Shown: positions 1-6,148 of the stretch, piece after piece
Layout of the letters: the number at the start of each line of letters is the position of its first letter
Position numbering within the stretch: the stretch's first letter is position 1
Source: Myxococcota bacterium
Lineage (GTDB): Bacteria; Myxococcota; Polyangia; GCA-2747355; JAKLHH01
Assembly: GCA_022710245.1 (NCBI GenBank)
Contig: JAKLHH010000347.1
Location: 1 to 7,449 of the forward strand
Length of the DNA stretch: 7,449 nt
Direction: 5' to 3'
The notes under the pieces: model-generated
Database searches by the model: none
The model's input: the letters and a program-made list of their open reading frames with translations, nothing else
What the model was told of the DNA's origin: nothing
Translations under genes and position numbers: made by a program

Positions 1-1
1 C

Positions 2-340
2 GCAGGCGTCAACATCCTGCCCACCGCCTGGTGGTACAAGCACGAGATCCAGGCCGCGCAGCCCACCTTCGGCACCGCCGAGCCCACCGTCTTCTTCGGG
101 CCGCTCTGCATGAAGATCGACGTGGTGCGGGACGGGATCATGTTCCCGCAGCTCCGCGCCGGCGAGCGCGTGGTGGTGCGCCACGTGGGCGCCTACAACG
201 TCACGCAGTGGATGCAGTTCATCACCGAGCGGCCGGCGGTGGTGATGGTCTCCGAAGGCGGGAGGCACGGTCTGATCCGGCGCCCCGAGGGGCTCGAGGC
301 GATCACCGCGCTGGAGGAGATGCCGGCGTGGCTCGCCTGA
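2..340 (+). CDS. PLP-dependent (fold-type III) amino-acid decarboxylase, C-terminal part; 5' end outside window
   Basis: This is the last 112 residues of an Orn/DAP/Arg-type decarboxylase (alanine-racemase fold plus C-terminal beta-barrel); the PLP-lysine half lies upstream of the window. Visible landmarks are G-P-L-C-M-K-I-D at about 100-123, matching the family's active-site cysteine segment supplied across the dimer interface, and G-A-Y-N-V-T-Q-W-M-Q-F-I at about 190-223, matching the conserved Gly-Ala-Tyr whose tyrosine contacts the PLP phosphate. Known enzymes of this fold decarboxylate diaminopimelate, ornithine, lysine, arginine or carrier-bound glutamate. Diaminopimelate and ornithine decarboxylases have Glu or Asp directly after the cysteine; here it is Met, so the substrate is left open. 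The reading frame overlaps the next gene by 13 bp, suggesting translational coupling. Family assignment is firm; a specific name such as lysA is not justified. Confidence 0.85.
   Translation, partial: AGVNILPTAWWYKHEIQAAQPTFGTAEPTVFFGPLCMKIDVVRDGIMFPQLRAGERVVVRHVGAYNVTQWMQFITERPAVVMVSEGGRHGLIRRPEGLEAITALEEMPAWLA
313..319 (+). promoter_or_regulatory. Ribosome binding site for the UT-M23 gene
   Basis: GGAGGAG lies inside the end of the decarboxylase gene. Counting from the GGAGGA core (313-318) there are 9 nt to the GTG at 328. This decides the start: the frame stays open further upstream, to an ATG at 31, but that stretch lies inside the decarboxylase. Confidence 0.7.
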
Positions 341-2541
341 CCCTCTCCAGCGCCCTGCGCCGCCTGGGCTCGACGCGCGGGTCCTCGCGCGCGCTCCTCG
401 ACGCACTCCTCCGCCCCTTCGCGCAGGTCGTCTTCTCGCGCGACCTCACCGTGGGCGCGCTGGTCCTCGGCGCGGTGGCCGCGGCGCGCCCCGGCCTCGC
501 GCTCGCCGCCCTCGGCGCCGCGGCGCTCGCCGGCCTGGCGGCGCGGGCGCTCGGCCTCGGCGGCCCGGGGGTGCGCGAGGGCGCGCACGGCTGCATGGGC
601 GCGCTGACGCTGATCGCGCTCGTCGCCTTCGTGCCCGCCGCGGCCTGCCGGCCCGCGCTGCTCGTGTGCGGCGTGCTCCTCGCGGTGCTCTTCTCGGCCG
701 CCGCGCCCTCGCTCCTCGCGCCGCTCGGGCTGCCGGCCTACACCCTCCCCTTCGTGCTCGCCACCTGGGCGACCGCGCTCGCCGGCCGCGCGCTGCCGCT
801 CGCCGGCGCCCCCTCTGCCCTCCTCGCCTGGACGCCCGCCTGCCTCCGCGCCCTCGCGGCGCGGCGGAGCTGGCTCGACGTCCCCGCGCAGACGCTCTTC
901 CTGCAGGGACCGCTGGCCGGCGGCGGGCTGCTCCTCGCGCTCGGCGTGCACAGCCGCGTCAGCCTCCTCCTGGCGCTCGCCGGCGGCCTCACCGCCGACG
1001 GCCTCCGCGCCGCGCTCGGCGCCACTGCGGGGAGCCCCCTCGAGCACCTGGCCGGGATGAACGCCGCGCTCACCGCCCTCGCCCTGGGCGGGATCTGGTT
1101 CGTGCCCGGCCCCGCCGCGCTGGCCCTCGGCTGCGCCGGCGGGGCGGTCGCCTCACTCCTCACGCGCGCCCTCGCTCCCGCGCTCGCCGCCCTCTCGCTC
1201 CCTGCCCTCTCCCTGCCCTTCGTGATGACCACCGCGGTCTTCCTCGCGGCGGCGCGCGGCCGCGAGCGCGACCGCGCTCCTCGCGCCTGCCGCGTCCCCG
1301 ACGAGCGCCCCGAGCAGACGCTCGCCCGCGACCTCCTCGAGCGGCGCCGCCTCGGCGGCGCGTCCTGGCTCCCCTTCCGCCTCCCCTTCCGCGGCGAGTG
1401 GGTGGTGACGCAGGCGACCGACGGCGTCCACACGCACCAGGGCCCCTGGCGGCACGCGCTGGACTTCGAGGGGCAGGCCGCGAGCGGGCTCCGCTTCGAG
1501 CGCGAGGGCCGCGCGCTCGGTGACTTCGTCTGCTACGGCCTGCCGGTCCTCGCCGCGGGCGCCGGCACGGTGGTGCAGGTGATCGACGGCATCGCCGACA
1601 ACCCCGTCGGCGAGCTCAACACGCGCGAGAGCTGGGGCAACGTGGTCATCCTCGCGCACGGCCTCGGCCTGCACACGGTCTACGCGCACCTGCAGCCAGG
1701 GAGCCTCCGCGTGCAGCCCGGCCAGGTCGTCGCCGACGGCGCCGAGCTCGGCCGCTGCGGCAACTCGGGCCGCTCCGCCGTCCCGCACCTCCACTTCCAG
1801 CTGCAGCGCGGCGCCGCCCTCGGCAGCGAGACCCTCCCCGCCGACTTCGGCGACGTGATCGAGCGTCGCGGCGGGCGCTGCCGCCTGCACACGCGCATCA
1901 CCCTCGCCGAGGGCGCCGTGGTGCGCCCGGTGGTGCGGGACGAGCCGCTCGTCGCGACGCTCCCGCTGGTGCCGGGCTCGGCCTGGGTGCTCGAGGAGGG
2001 GCGTCGGCAGGAGCTCTGCTGGGTCGAGGTCGATCCGCTGAACCGCTGGCTGCTCCGCTCCGAGCGCGCGTGCCTCCGCTTCGAGCCGTACCCGGGTGGG
2101 CTGCTGACCCTCGAGCTCGAGGGCGCGGAGAGCTCCCTCCTGCGCCCGCTCTTCCTCGCGCTCCCGCGCCTGCCCTTCGACCTCGAGCCGGAGCTCGCCT
2201 GGGAGGGCGTGCTGCCGCGACGCGCGCTGCTCCCGTCGCTGCTGCGCCCGCTCGCGGACCTGGCCCCGCTCCTCTGGCCGTGGGCCGAGCGCCTCGACGC
2301 GCGCATCCAGCTCAGCTGGCGGCGGCGCGAGGACCGCGTGGAGCTCGAGGGCCACGGTCCGCGCTACCGCAGCCGCTGCGTGCTCGCCACGGGCGGCGGC
2401 CCGCACCGCCTGGAGGTCACGCTGGGCGGCCGCACGCGGCGGATCGCGCTGCGCCGGCTGGAGAGCCCGACGGCCATCACCGCGCGGGATCCCTCCGCGG
2501 AGCTGACGCCGCTCGCGACGCGAGACGCAGTGGAGGCGTGA
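328..2541 (+). CDS. Urea-transporter-like membrane domain fused to M23 (LytM-type) metallopeptidase
   Basis: Protein of 737 residues, GTG start chosen from the GGAGGAG 9 nt upstream. Residues ~20-308 are a hydrophobic, two-fold repeated UT/SLC14-like channel domain: each half begins with an AQ segment (F-A-Q-V-V-F; P-A-Q-T-L-F), then a G-x-x-x-A-L-T segment, then L-P-x-x-[TS]-L-P-F followed by a membrane span. About ten membrane segments are visible. After a basic linker (~309-340), residues ~345-495 are an M23 peptidase domain: T-H-Q-G (H370), R-H-A-L-D-F (H376, D379), Y-A-H-L (H454), G-N-S-G-R-S and P-H-L-H-F-Q (H487, H489). The zinc ligands are probably D379 and H489 plus H370 or H376. M23 enzymes cleave peptidoglycan peptides, usually in the periplasm; UT proteins conduct urea or similar small amides. 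Residues ~505-737 are beta-rich and unassigned. The asparagines of the usual N-N-P-L-x-G motif in UT proteins are absent, so urea transport is probable but not certain. Confidence 0.85.
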   Translation: MARLTLSSALRRLGSTRGSSRALLDALLRPFAQVVFSRDLTVGALVLGAVAAARPGLALAALGAAALAGLAARALGLGGPGVREGAHGCMGALTLIALVAFVPAAACRPALLVCGVLLAVLFSAAAPSLLAPLGLPAYTLPFVLATWATALAGRALPLAGAPSALLAWTPACLRALAARRSWLDVPAQTLFLQGPLAGGGLLLALGVHSRVSLLLALAGGLTADGLRAALGATAGSPLEHLAGMNAALTALALGGIWFVPGPAALALGCAGGAVASLLTRALAPALAALSLPALSLPFVMTTAVFLAAARGRERDRAPRACRVPDERPEQTLARDLLERRRLGGASWLPFRLPFRGEWVVTQATDGVHTHQGPWRHALDFEGQAASGLRFEREGRALGDFVCYGLPVLAAGAGTVVQVIDGIADNPVGELNTRESWGNVVILAHGLGLHTVYAHLQPGSLRVQPGQVVADGAELGRCGNSGRSAVPHLHFQLQRGAALGSETLPADFGDVIERRGGRCRLHTRITLAEGAVVRPVVRDEPLVATLPLVPGSAWVLEEGRRQELCWVEVDPLNRWLLRSERACLRFEPYPGGLLTLELEGAESSLLRPLFLALPRLPFDLEPELAWEGVLPRRALLPSLLRPLADLAPLLWPWAERLDARIQLSWRRREDRVELEGHGPRYRSRCVLATGGGPHRLEVTLGGRTRRIALRRLESPTAITARDPSAELTPLATRDAVEA
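2532..2536 (+). promoter_or_regulatory. Ribosome binding site for the TPR/beta-barrel gene
   Basis: GGAGG sits 4 nt before the ATG at 2541 and 7 nt before the next ATG at 2544. The spacing slightly favours 2544. The 2541 start, which overlaps the previous stop as TGATG, is kept because both give the same signal peptide. Confidence 0.6.
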
Positions 2542-3836
2542 TGATGACGACGACGATCGCCAGACGAGCTCTGGTCCTGCTCCTGGTCCTCGCGCCCCAG
2601 CGCCTCCACGCGACCCCGGCCGACGAGCCCGGGATCGAGGCCGCGGGGCGCCAGGCCTCTTTCGAGGAGGCTCCGCCCGCCTCTCACCCCGCCGCCTCCG
2701 AGGAGCGCCGCGCCGGCGCCTGGGACCGCTCGGTCCGCCTGGAGCGCCGCGGCGACGTGGCCGGAGCGCGCCGGATCCTGGTCCAGGCCTACGGCGCCCG
2801 CCCCGAGACCTACGAGGTCACCGTGCGCCTCGCCTGGCTCGCGCTCCGCCTGCACCAGGCCCGCGAGGCGATCGACGGCTACCGGCGCGCGCTCGAGCTT
2901 GAGGGCGCGGGCCCGGAGGCCGCAGAGGGGCTCCGCTCGGCGCTCGTCCTCCTCGGGTCGCAGGCGCTCGCGCGCGGCGACCGCGCCGGCGCTCGCCGCA
3001 GCTACGGCGAGGCGCTCCGGCTGCGGCCGGGGGACTCCGCGGCGACGGACGGGCTCGTCGCTGCCGGTCAGGAGCGCGCCCTCTCCCCGGCCCTCTGGCT
3101 CGGCTACCTCGGCGGCAAGCTCGACGGCGACTGGAGCTCGGCCGGCGTGCTGGTGCTGCAGGTCCCGATCAAGCTCACCGACCACCTGCAGGTCCGCGCC
3201 ACCTATCGGCACGTCGAGCCGCTCTCCGGGAGCGACTCGAGCAGCGGGAGCCTCTTCGGGCGGCAGGACGAGCTCTTCGGCGCGATCGGCATCACCGACC
3301 GGGTCGGGGCAGTGGAGCTGCACGGCTTCGCCGCCTTCCCCAGCGGCAAGGACGCCATCCCCGGCGTCGCGCTGGCGACCCGCCTCGGCTGGCGCTGGGG
3401 CATGACCCTCGACGCGTCCGCGCTGGTCCACTCGACCGGCTGGAACTACCAGCTGCAGCCCTCGCTCTTCTACTGGCCTCGCGCGTGGCTCGGCCTCGCC
3501 GCCGGCACGCGGGTCACCTGGGATCCGGCGGGCACCTCGGCGAGCGCGCAGCTCGGCGCCTCGCTCCGGCTGGGGCCGCGCGTCGAGCTCGAGCTGGAGG
3601 GGCACCTCGGCACGGAGCGCTGGCCGCTCAGCCTCACCGGCCCCACGCTCTTCGCCCTCGACGCGACCTTCGTCGGCGGGCTGAGCGCGGTGGTCACCGC
3701 CCGCGTGCACCGCGAGCTCACGCTCACCCTCCAGCTCCAGGGCGAGCGGCTCAGCTCCAACTACACCACGAACGGGGGGAGCTACCTCTGCATCGCCGCC
3801 GGGCTCCGCTGGTCCCCGGCCCTTCATCACGAGTGA
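2541..3836 (+). CDS. Secreted TPR protein with C-terminal outer-membrane beta-barrel-like domain
   Basis: Protein of 431 residues. Residues 1-24 look like a Sec signal peptide: Arg-Arg at 8-9, hydrophobic A-L-V-L-L-L-V-L-A core, likely cleavage after L-H-A (24). A linker (~25-58) rich in Ala, Pro and Glu follows. Residues ~61-168 hold three TPR-like helical pairs, with the usual A-Y-[RG]-x-A-L-x-L ends. From ~183 to 424 the protein changes to alternating polar/hydrophobic strands rich in Gly, Tyr, Trp and Leu, with short turns (L-W-L-G-Y-L-G-G, L-Q-V-R-A-T-Y-R, L-E-L-E-G-H-L-G), as expected for an outer-membrane barrel of roughly a dozen strands. The very C-terminus is S-P-A-L-H-H-E, not the aromatic residue typical of barrels; the last strand may end at Trp (L-R-W) just before it. 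TPR-plus-barrel layouts occur in YaiO-like and exopolysaccharide-export proteins, but I cannot assign either family. It is translationally coupled to the UT-M23 gene. Confidence 0.8.
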   Translation: MMTTTIARRALVLLLVLAPQRLHATPADEPGIEAAGRQASFEEAPPASHPAASEERRAGAWDRSVRLERRGDVAGARRILVQAYGARPETYEVTVRLAWLALRLHQAREAIDGYRRALELEGAGPEAAEGLRSALVLLGSQALARGDRAGARRSYGEALRLRPGDSAATDGLVAAGQERALSPALWLGYLGGKLDGDWSSAGVLVLQVPIKLTDHLQVRATYRHVEPLSGSDSSSGSLFGRQDELFGAIGITDRVGAVELHGFAAFPSGKDAIPGVALATRLGWRWGMTLDASALVHSTGWNYQLQPSLFYWPRAWLGLAAGTRVTWDPAGTSASAQLGASLRLGPRVELELEGHLGTERWPLSLTGPTLFALDATFVGGLSAVVTARVHRELTLTLQLQGERLSSNYTTNGGSYLCIAAGLRWSPALHHE

Positions 3837-3843
3837 GGAGGAG
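3837..3843 (+). promoter_or_regulatory. Ribosome binding site for the second TPR gene
   Basis: GGAGGAG begins one base after the preceding stop codon; its GGAGG core ends 6 nt before the ATG at 3848. This supports 3848 over the internal ATG at 3863. Confidence 0.65.
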
Positions 3844-3847
3844 ACCC

Positions 3848-4537
3848 ATGACGAATCATCGGATGCCCGCCCGCTTCCAGAGCAGCGACCGCTCCCGTGC
3901 TCGCCGCGGCCTGTGCCCGCGCGCCACCGCCCTCGTGGTCCTCGCCGCGCTCGGCCTCGCGCCGCTCCTCGCGCGCGCGCAGAAGAACCCCGCCGTGGCC
4001 GCGCTCTACCGCGAGTCGTACAAGCTCGAGGCGCAGCGCGACTCGAAGGGCGCGCTGCAGCGGATGGAGCGGATCCGCCAGCTCGCCGGGCGCACCTACT
4101 TCGTCAGCGTGCGCACCGGCTGGCTCAGCTACCTGGCCGGCGACGCCCGCGCCGCGGCCGCCGCCTACCGCGCCGCGATCGAGCTGCAGCCCGCCGCCGT
4201 CGAGCCCCGCCTCGGGCTGACGCTCGCGCTCCTCTCGCTCCGCAGCTGGGGCGAGCTCGCCCGCGCCTGCCGCGAGCTCCTCGTCCTCGATCCGAAGCAC
4301 GCCGTGGCCCGCGCCCGCCTGGCGCACGCGCAGTACAGCCAGGGGAACTACCCCGACGCGGTGAGCGTGTACCGCAGGCTCGTCGCCGACTACCCCGCCG
4401 AGCTCGACCACCAGACGGGCCTCGGCTGGGCGCTCCTCAAGCTCGGCCGCGCTGACGAGGCGCGCAAGCTCTTCGAGGGAGTGCTCGAGGTCTCGCCGGA
4501 CAACAGCAACGCCCAGAGCGGGCTGGGGATCAAGTGA
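3848..4537 (+). CDS. Secreted tetratricopeptide-repeat protein
   Basis: Protein of 229 residues. The N-terminus has a long basic region (R-S-R-A-R-R near 16-20), a hydrophobic core (about 26-41, A-T-A-L-V-V-L-A-A-L-G-L) and a likely signal peptidase I site at A-R-A before Q45, so it is probably periplasmic. Almost all of the mature protein is about five TPR units (from ~50 to the C-terminus), for example S-Q-G-N-Y-P-D-A-V-S-V-Y-R-R-L and L-G-R-A-D-E-A-R-K-L-F-E. TPRs form superhelical protein-binding scaffolds; no enzymatic motif is seen. Residues 54-133 align without gaps with residues 61-140 of the upstream TPR/barrel protein (about 29 of 80 identical by hand count), so the two are probably paralogues and may work as partners. 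It lies 11 bp after that gene, evidently in the same operon, and is the last gene before a 124-bp spacer. The partner and exact role are unknown. Confidence 0.82.
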   Translation: MTNHRMPARFQSSDRSRARRGLCPRATALVVLAALGLAPLLARAQKNPAVAALYRESYKLEAQRDSKGALQRMERIRQLAGRTYFVSVRTGWLSYLAGDARAAAAAYRAAIELQPAAVEPRLGLTLALLSLRSWGELARACRELLVLDPKHAVARARLAHAQYSQGNYPDAVSVYRRLVADYPAELDHQTGLGWALLKLGRADEARKLFEGVLEVSPDNSNAQSGLGIK

Positions 4538-4661
4538 CAGCGCGGTCCGGCCGCGGCCGCCCCGCCACGCGCGTGCCCACCGGGGCGCGCGCGCGAGGCG
4601 CCGCGACCGACGCAAGAATCTCCTCCGCCCGCGTCGGCCCTCGTGCTCTAATCGTGCCGGG
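4538..4661 (+). other. Intergenic region with GC palindromes between the envelope operon and the two-component genes
   Basis: No gene is seen here. The left part holds a perfect 12-bp palindrome, CGGCCGCGGCCG (4548-4559), the palindrome CACGCGCGTG (4566-4575), and a possible 7-bp stem CGCCCCG/CGGGGCG (4558-4564 with 4581-4587). No T-run follows, so a classical intrinsic terminator is not supported; a Rho-type end or read-through remains possible. The right end holds a promoter candidate annotated separately. Confidence 0.5.
4644..4652 (+). promoter_or_regulatory. Candidate extended -10 promoter for the histidine kinase gene
   Basis: TGC-TCTAAT is a TGn extended -10 with a hexamer matching TATAAT at five of six positions, standing out in a very GC-rich background. 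No TTGACA-like -35 is seen at 16-18 bp, which is common for extended -10 promoters. Transcription would be expected to start at about 4659-4662, that is 0-3 nt from the ATG at 4662. That ATG has no Shine-Dalgarno sequence, unlike every other gene start in the window. Confidence 0.4.
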
Positions 4662-6146
4662 ATGCCTCCGCTGAAGACCCGCCCCCGCAGCTCGCGGCTC
4701 GCCCGCGTGGGCGCGCTCGGCACCACCGTCGTGCTCGGCGCCGCGCTCGTCGGCGTCGGGCTCTCCGGGCACCTCTCGGCACGGCACGCGGCGCGCATCC
4801 TCGCCGCCGCCGGCGCCTCCGACCTGATGCTCGCCGTGCAGAGCACCTTCCGCGGCCACGGCGAGCTCGACGCGACCGGGCTGCAGGCAGCGCTGGCGCG
4901 CTTCGACGGGCGAGGCCTCCGCTACCTCGCGATCCTCGGGCCACGCGGGCCGAGGGTGACGGCCGGCACCAGCAGCGGCCCTCAGCCCCTGCCCCCGCCA
5001 CCGCCTCCGAAGCGGCCGCCGCCCGGCGGCGAGGTCGATCCGACCGCGCCGCCCGAGCCGCTCCCGGGCGAGCCACCACCCGGCGCGTGGCCACCAAGCG
5101 AGCCCCCTCCGGGCGAGACGCCGCCCCCCGCACCGCCCCCGGGCGCGCTCCCGCCGGCCCCCCCGCCCGCCGGCGTGGCCGCGCGCCCGCCGCCGCCGGG
5201 CGCGCCGGGCAGCTTCCCCGTGGTCTTTCTCCCCGACGGGCGCGTGCGCCTGATCTCCGCGGTGCTCTTCGTCCGCAGGAACGAGCAGGACTCCCCCGAC
5301 CCGCCGCCGCTGCTCCTCATCGAGCTCGAGCCGCTGGCCGCGCAGACCCTGGAGCGGGGCGCCGCGCTCACCCTCCTCCTCTCCGGGCTCGCCGCGCTGG
5401 CGCTCCTCGGCGCCGGGCTCATCTTCTGGCGGCTATCGCGCCGGGCCGAGGCCGCCGCGCTCCAGCTCGAGCGCGACCGCCAGCTGAAGCTCCTCGGCCA
5501 GATGTCCGCCGTGCTCGGGCACGAGCTCCGCAACCCGCTCACCGCGCTGAAGGGCCACGCCCAGCTCCTCCTCGAGAAGCTCCCCGAGGAGCACGCCGGC
5601 CGCCGCGGCGCCGAGCGGGTGGTGAGCGAGGCGATCCGCCTCGAGGCGCTCGCCAGCCAGATCCTCGAGCTCGCGCGCTCCGGCCAGGTGCGACCGCGCG
5701 CCGCCGACCCGAGCGCGGTGGCGCGGGCGGCCATCGAGGCCGCGGGGATCGAGGGCGTGACCCTCCGCTGCGAGGGTGCGCCGGCGGGCTGGCAGCTCGA
5801 CCCGGAGCGGATCGAGCAGGTCCTCGTCAACCTGCTCCGCAACGCCCGCGCCGCGTCTCCGGGCGGAGAGCCGATCGAGCTCGCGCTGAGCGCGCAGGGC
5901 AGCCTCCTCCGCCTCGAGGTGCGCGATCACGGCGAGGGCTTGCCGCCCGGCGAGGAGGATCGCCTCTTCGAGCCCTTCTTCACGCGTCGCACCCGCGGCA
6001 CCGGCCTCGGCCTCGCCATCGCCCGCCAGATCGTCGAGGGGCACGGCGGCGTGCTCACGGCCGTCAACCGCGCCGGCGGCGGCGCCTGCTTCAGCCTGAC
6101 GCTGCCCGCGACCCAGCCGCGGTCGCCGGGCGCTCCGGAGGTCTGA
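4662..6146 (+). CDS. Membrane sensor histidine kinase with proline-rich periplasmic region
   Basis: Protein of 494 residues; no other start codon precedes the ATG in frame across the nearby spacer. TM1 is ~16-36 and TM2 ~234-256, enclosing a ~200-residue periplasmic region. In it, [12 protein letters not shown] and L-I-S-A-V-L-F-V plus L-L-L-I-E-L look like Cache/PAS-type sensor strands, separated by a stretch (107-186) in which 41 of 80 residues are proline. No HAMP domain is evident: a short coil leads straight from TM2 to the dimerisation domain, with phospho-acceptor H287 in [10 protein letters not shown]. The ATPase domain shows the N-box (N390, N394), D-H-G-E-G (D422-G426), E-P-F-F-T and G-T-G-L-G-L (446-451); all catalytic boxes are intact. 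It presumably autophosphorylates at H287 and passes phosphate to the regulator encoded 2 bp downstream. The signal sensed is not identifiable. It resembles NtrB/ZraS-type kinases paired with sigma54 activators. Confidence 0.93.
   Translation: MPPLKTRPRSSRLARVGALGTTVVLGAALVGVGLSGHLSARHAARILAAAGASDLMLAVQSTFRGHGELDATGLQAALARFDGRGLRYLAILGPRGPRVTAGTSSGPQPLPPPPPPKRPPPGGEVDPTAPPEPLPGEPPPGAWPPSEPPPGETPPPAPPPGALPPAPPPAGVAARPPPPGAPGSFPVVFLPDGRVRLISAVLFVRRNEQDSPDPPPLLLIELEPLAAQTLERGAALTLLLSGLAALALLGAGLIFWRLSRRAEAAALQLERDRQLKLLGQMSAVLGHELRNPLTALKGHAQLLLEKLPEEHAGRRGAERVVSEAIRLEALASQILELARSGQVRPRAADPSAVARAAIEAAGIEGVTLRCEGAPAGWQLDPERIEQVLVNLLRNARAASPGGEPIELALSAQGSLLRLEVRDHGEGLPPGEEDRLFEPFFTRRTRGTGLGLAIARQIVEGHGGVLTAVNRAGGGACFSLTLPATQPRSPGAPEV
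5070..5159 (+). repeat. Three in-frame 30-bp repeats coding for a Pro-rich decapeptide
   Basis: Within the kinase's proline-rich stretch, three consecutive ten-residue units share the pattern [EA]-P-P-P-G-x-x-P-P-x (residues 137-166): [30 protein letters not shown]. The DNA copies differ at many third positions, so the repeat is visible mainly in the protein, suggesting an old duplication or selection for the protein pattern. Confidence 0.6.
6137..6141 (+). promoter_or_regulatory. Ribosome binding site for the response regulator
   Basis: GGAGG lies within the last codons of the kinase gene, 7 nt before the GTG at 6149. It fixes that GTG as the start, which places Met-1 just before the receiver's first beta-strand (V-L-I-V-D-D-E). 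Confidence 0.7.
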
Positions 6147-6148
6147 CC

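Noticed and set aside
31..327. Earlier start at 31 for the UT-M23 protein, adding 99 residues
   Set aside because: That region is the real coding sequence of the decarboxylase in another frame; the added residues are Arg/Ala-rich and the ribosome binding site fits the GTG at 328.
2..340. Naming the first gene lysA (diaminopimelate decarboxylase)
   Set aside because: Only the C-terminal part is visible and the residue after the active-site Cys is Met, not the Glu of LysA.
666..1523. Second plus-strand frame inside the UT-M23 gene
   Set aside because: The translation is Arg/Pro/Ala-rich with no motif, while the other frame shows UT and M23 signatures continuously.
3905..3916. Possible lipoprotein signal (G-L-C at residues 21-23) in the second TPR protein
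   Set aside because: The Cys comes before the hydrophobic core rather than after it, so it cannot be a lipobox; a signal peptidase I site after A-R-A fits better.
4558..4600. Rho-independent terminator after the TPR gene
   Set aside because: A stem can be drawn but no T-run follows, so it is noted only as part of the spacer.
4618..4626. CTCCTCC near 4620-4626, an anti-Shine-Dalgarno-like motif or, on the minus strand, a ribosome binding site
   Set aside because: No plausible minus-strand gene follows it, and short C/T-rich words are expected in this sequence.
4980..5219. CRISPR-like or simple DNA repeat array in the C-rich stretch
   Set aside because: The periodicity is at protein level, in frame with the kinase, with units differing in sequence; there are no spacers between identical repeats.
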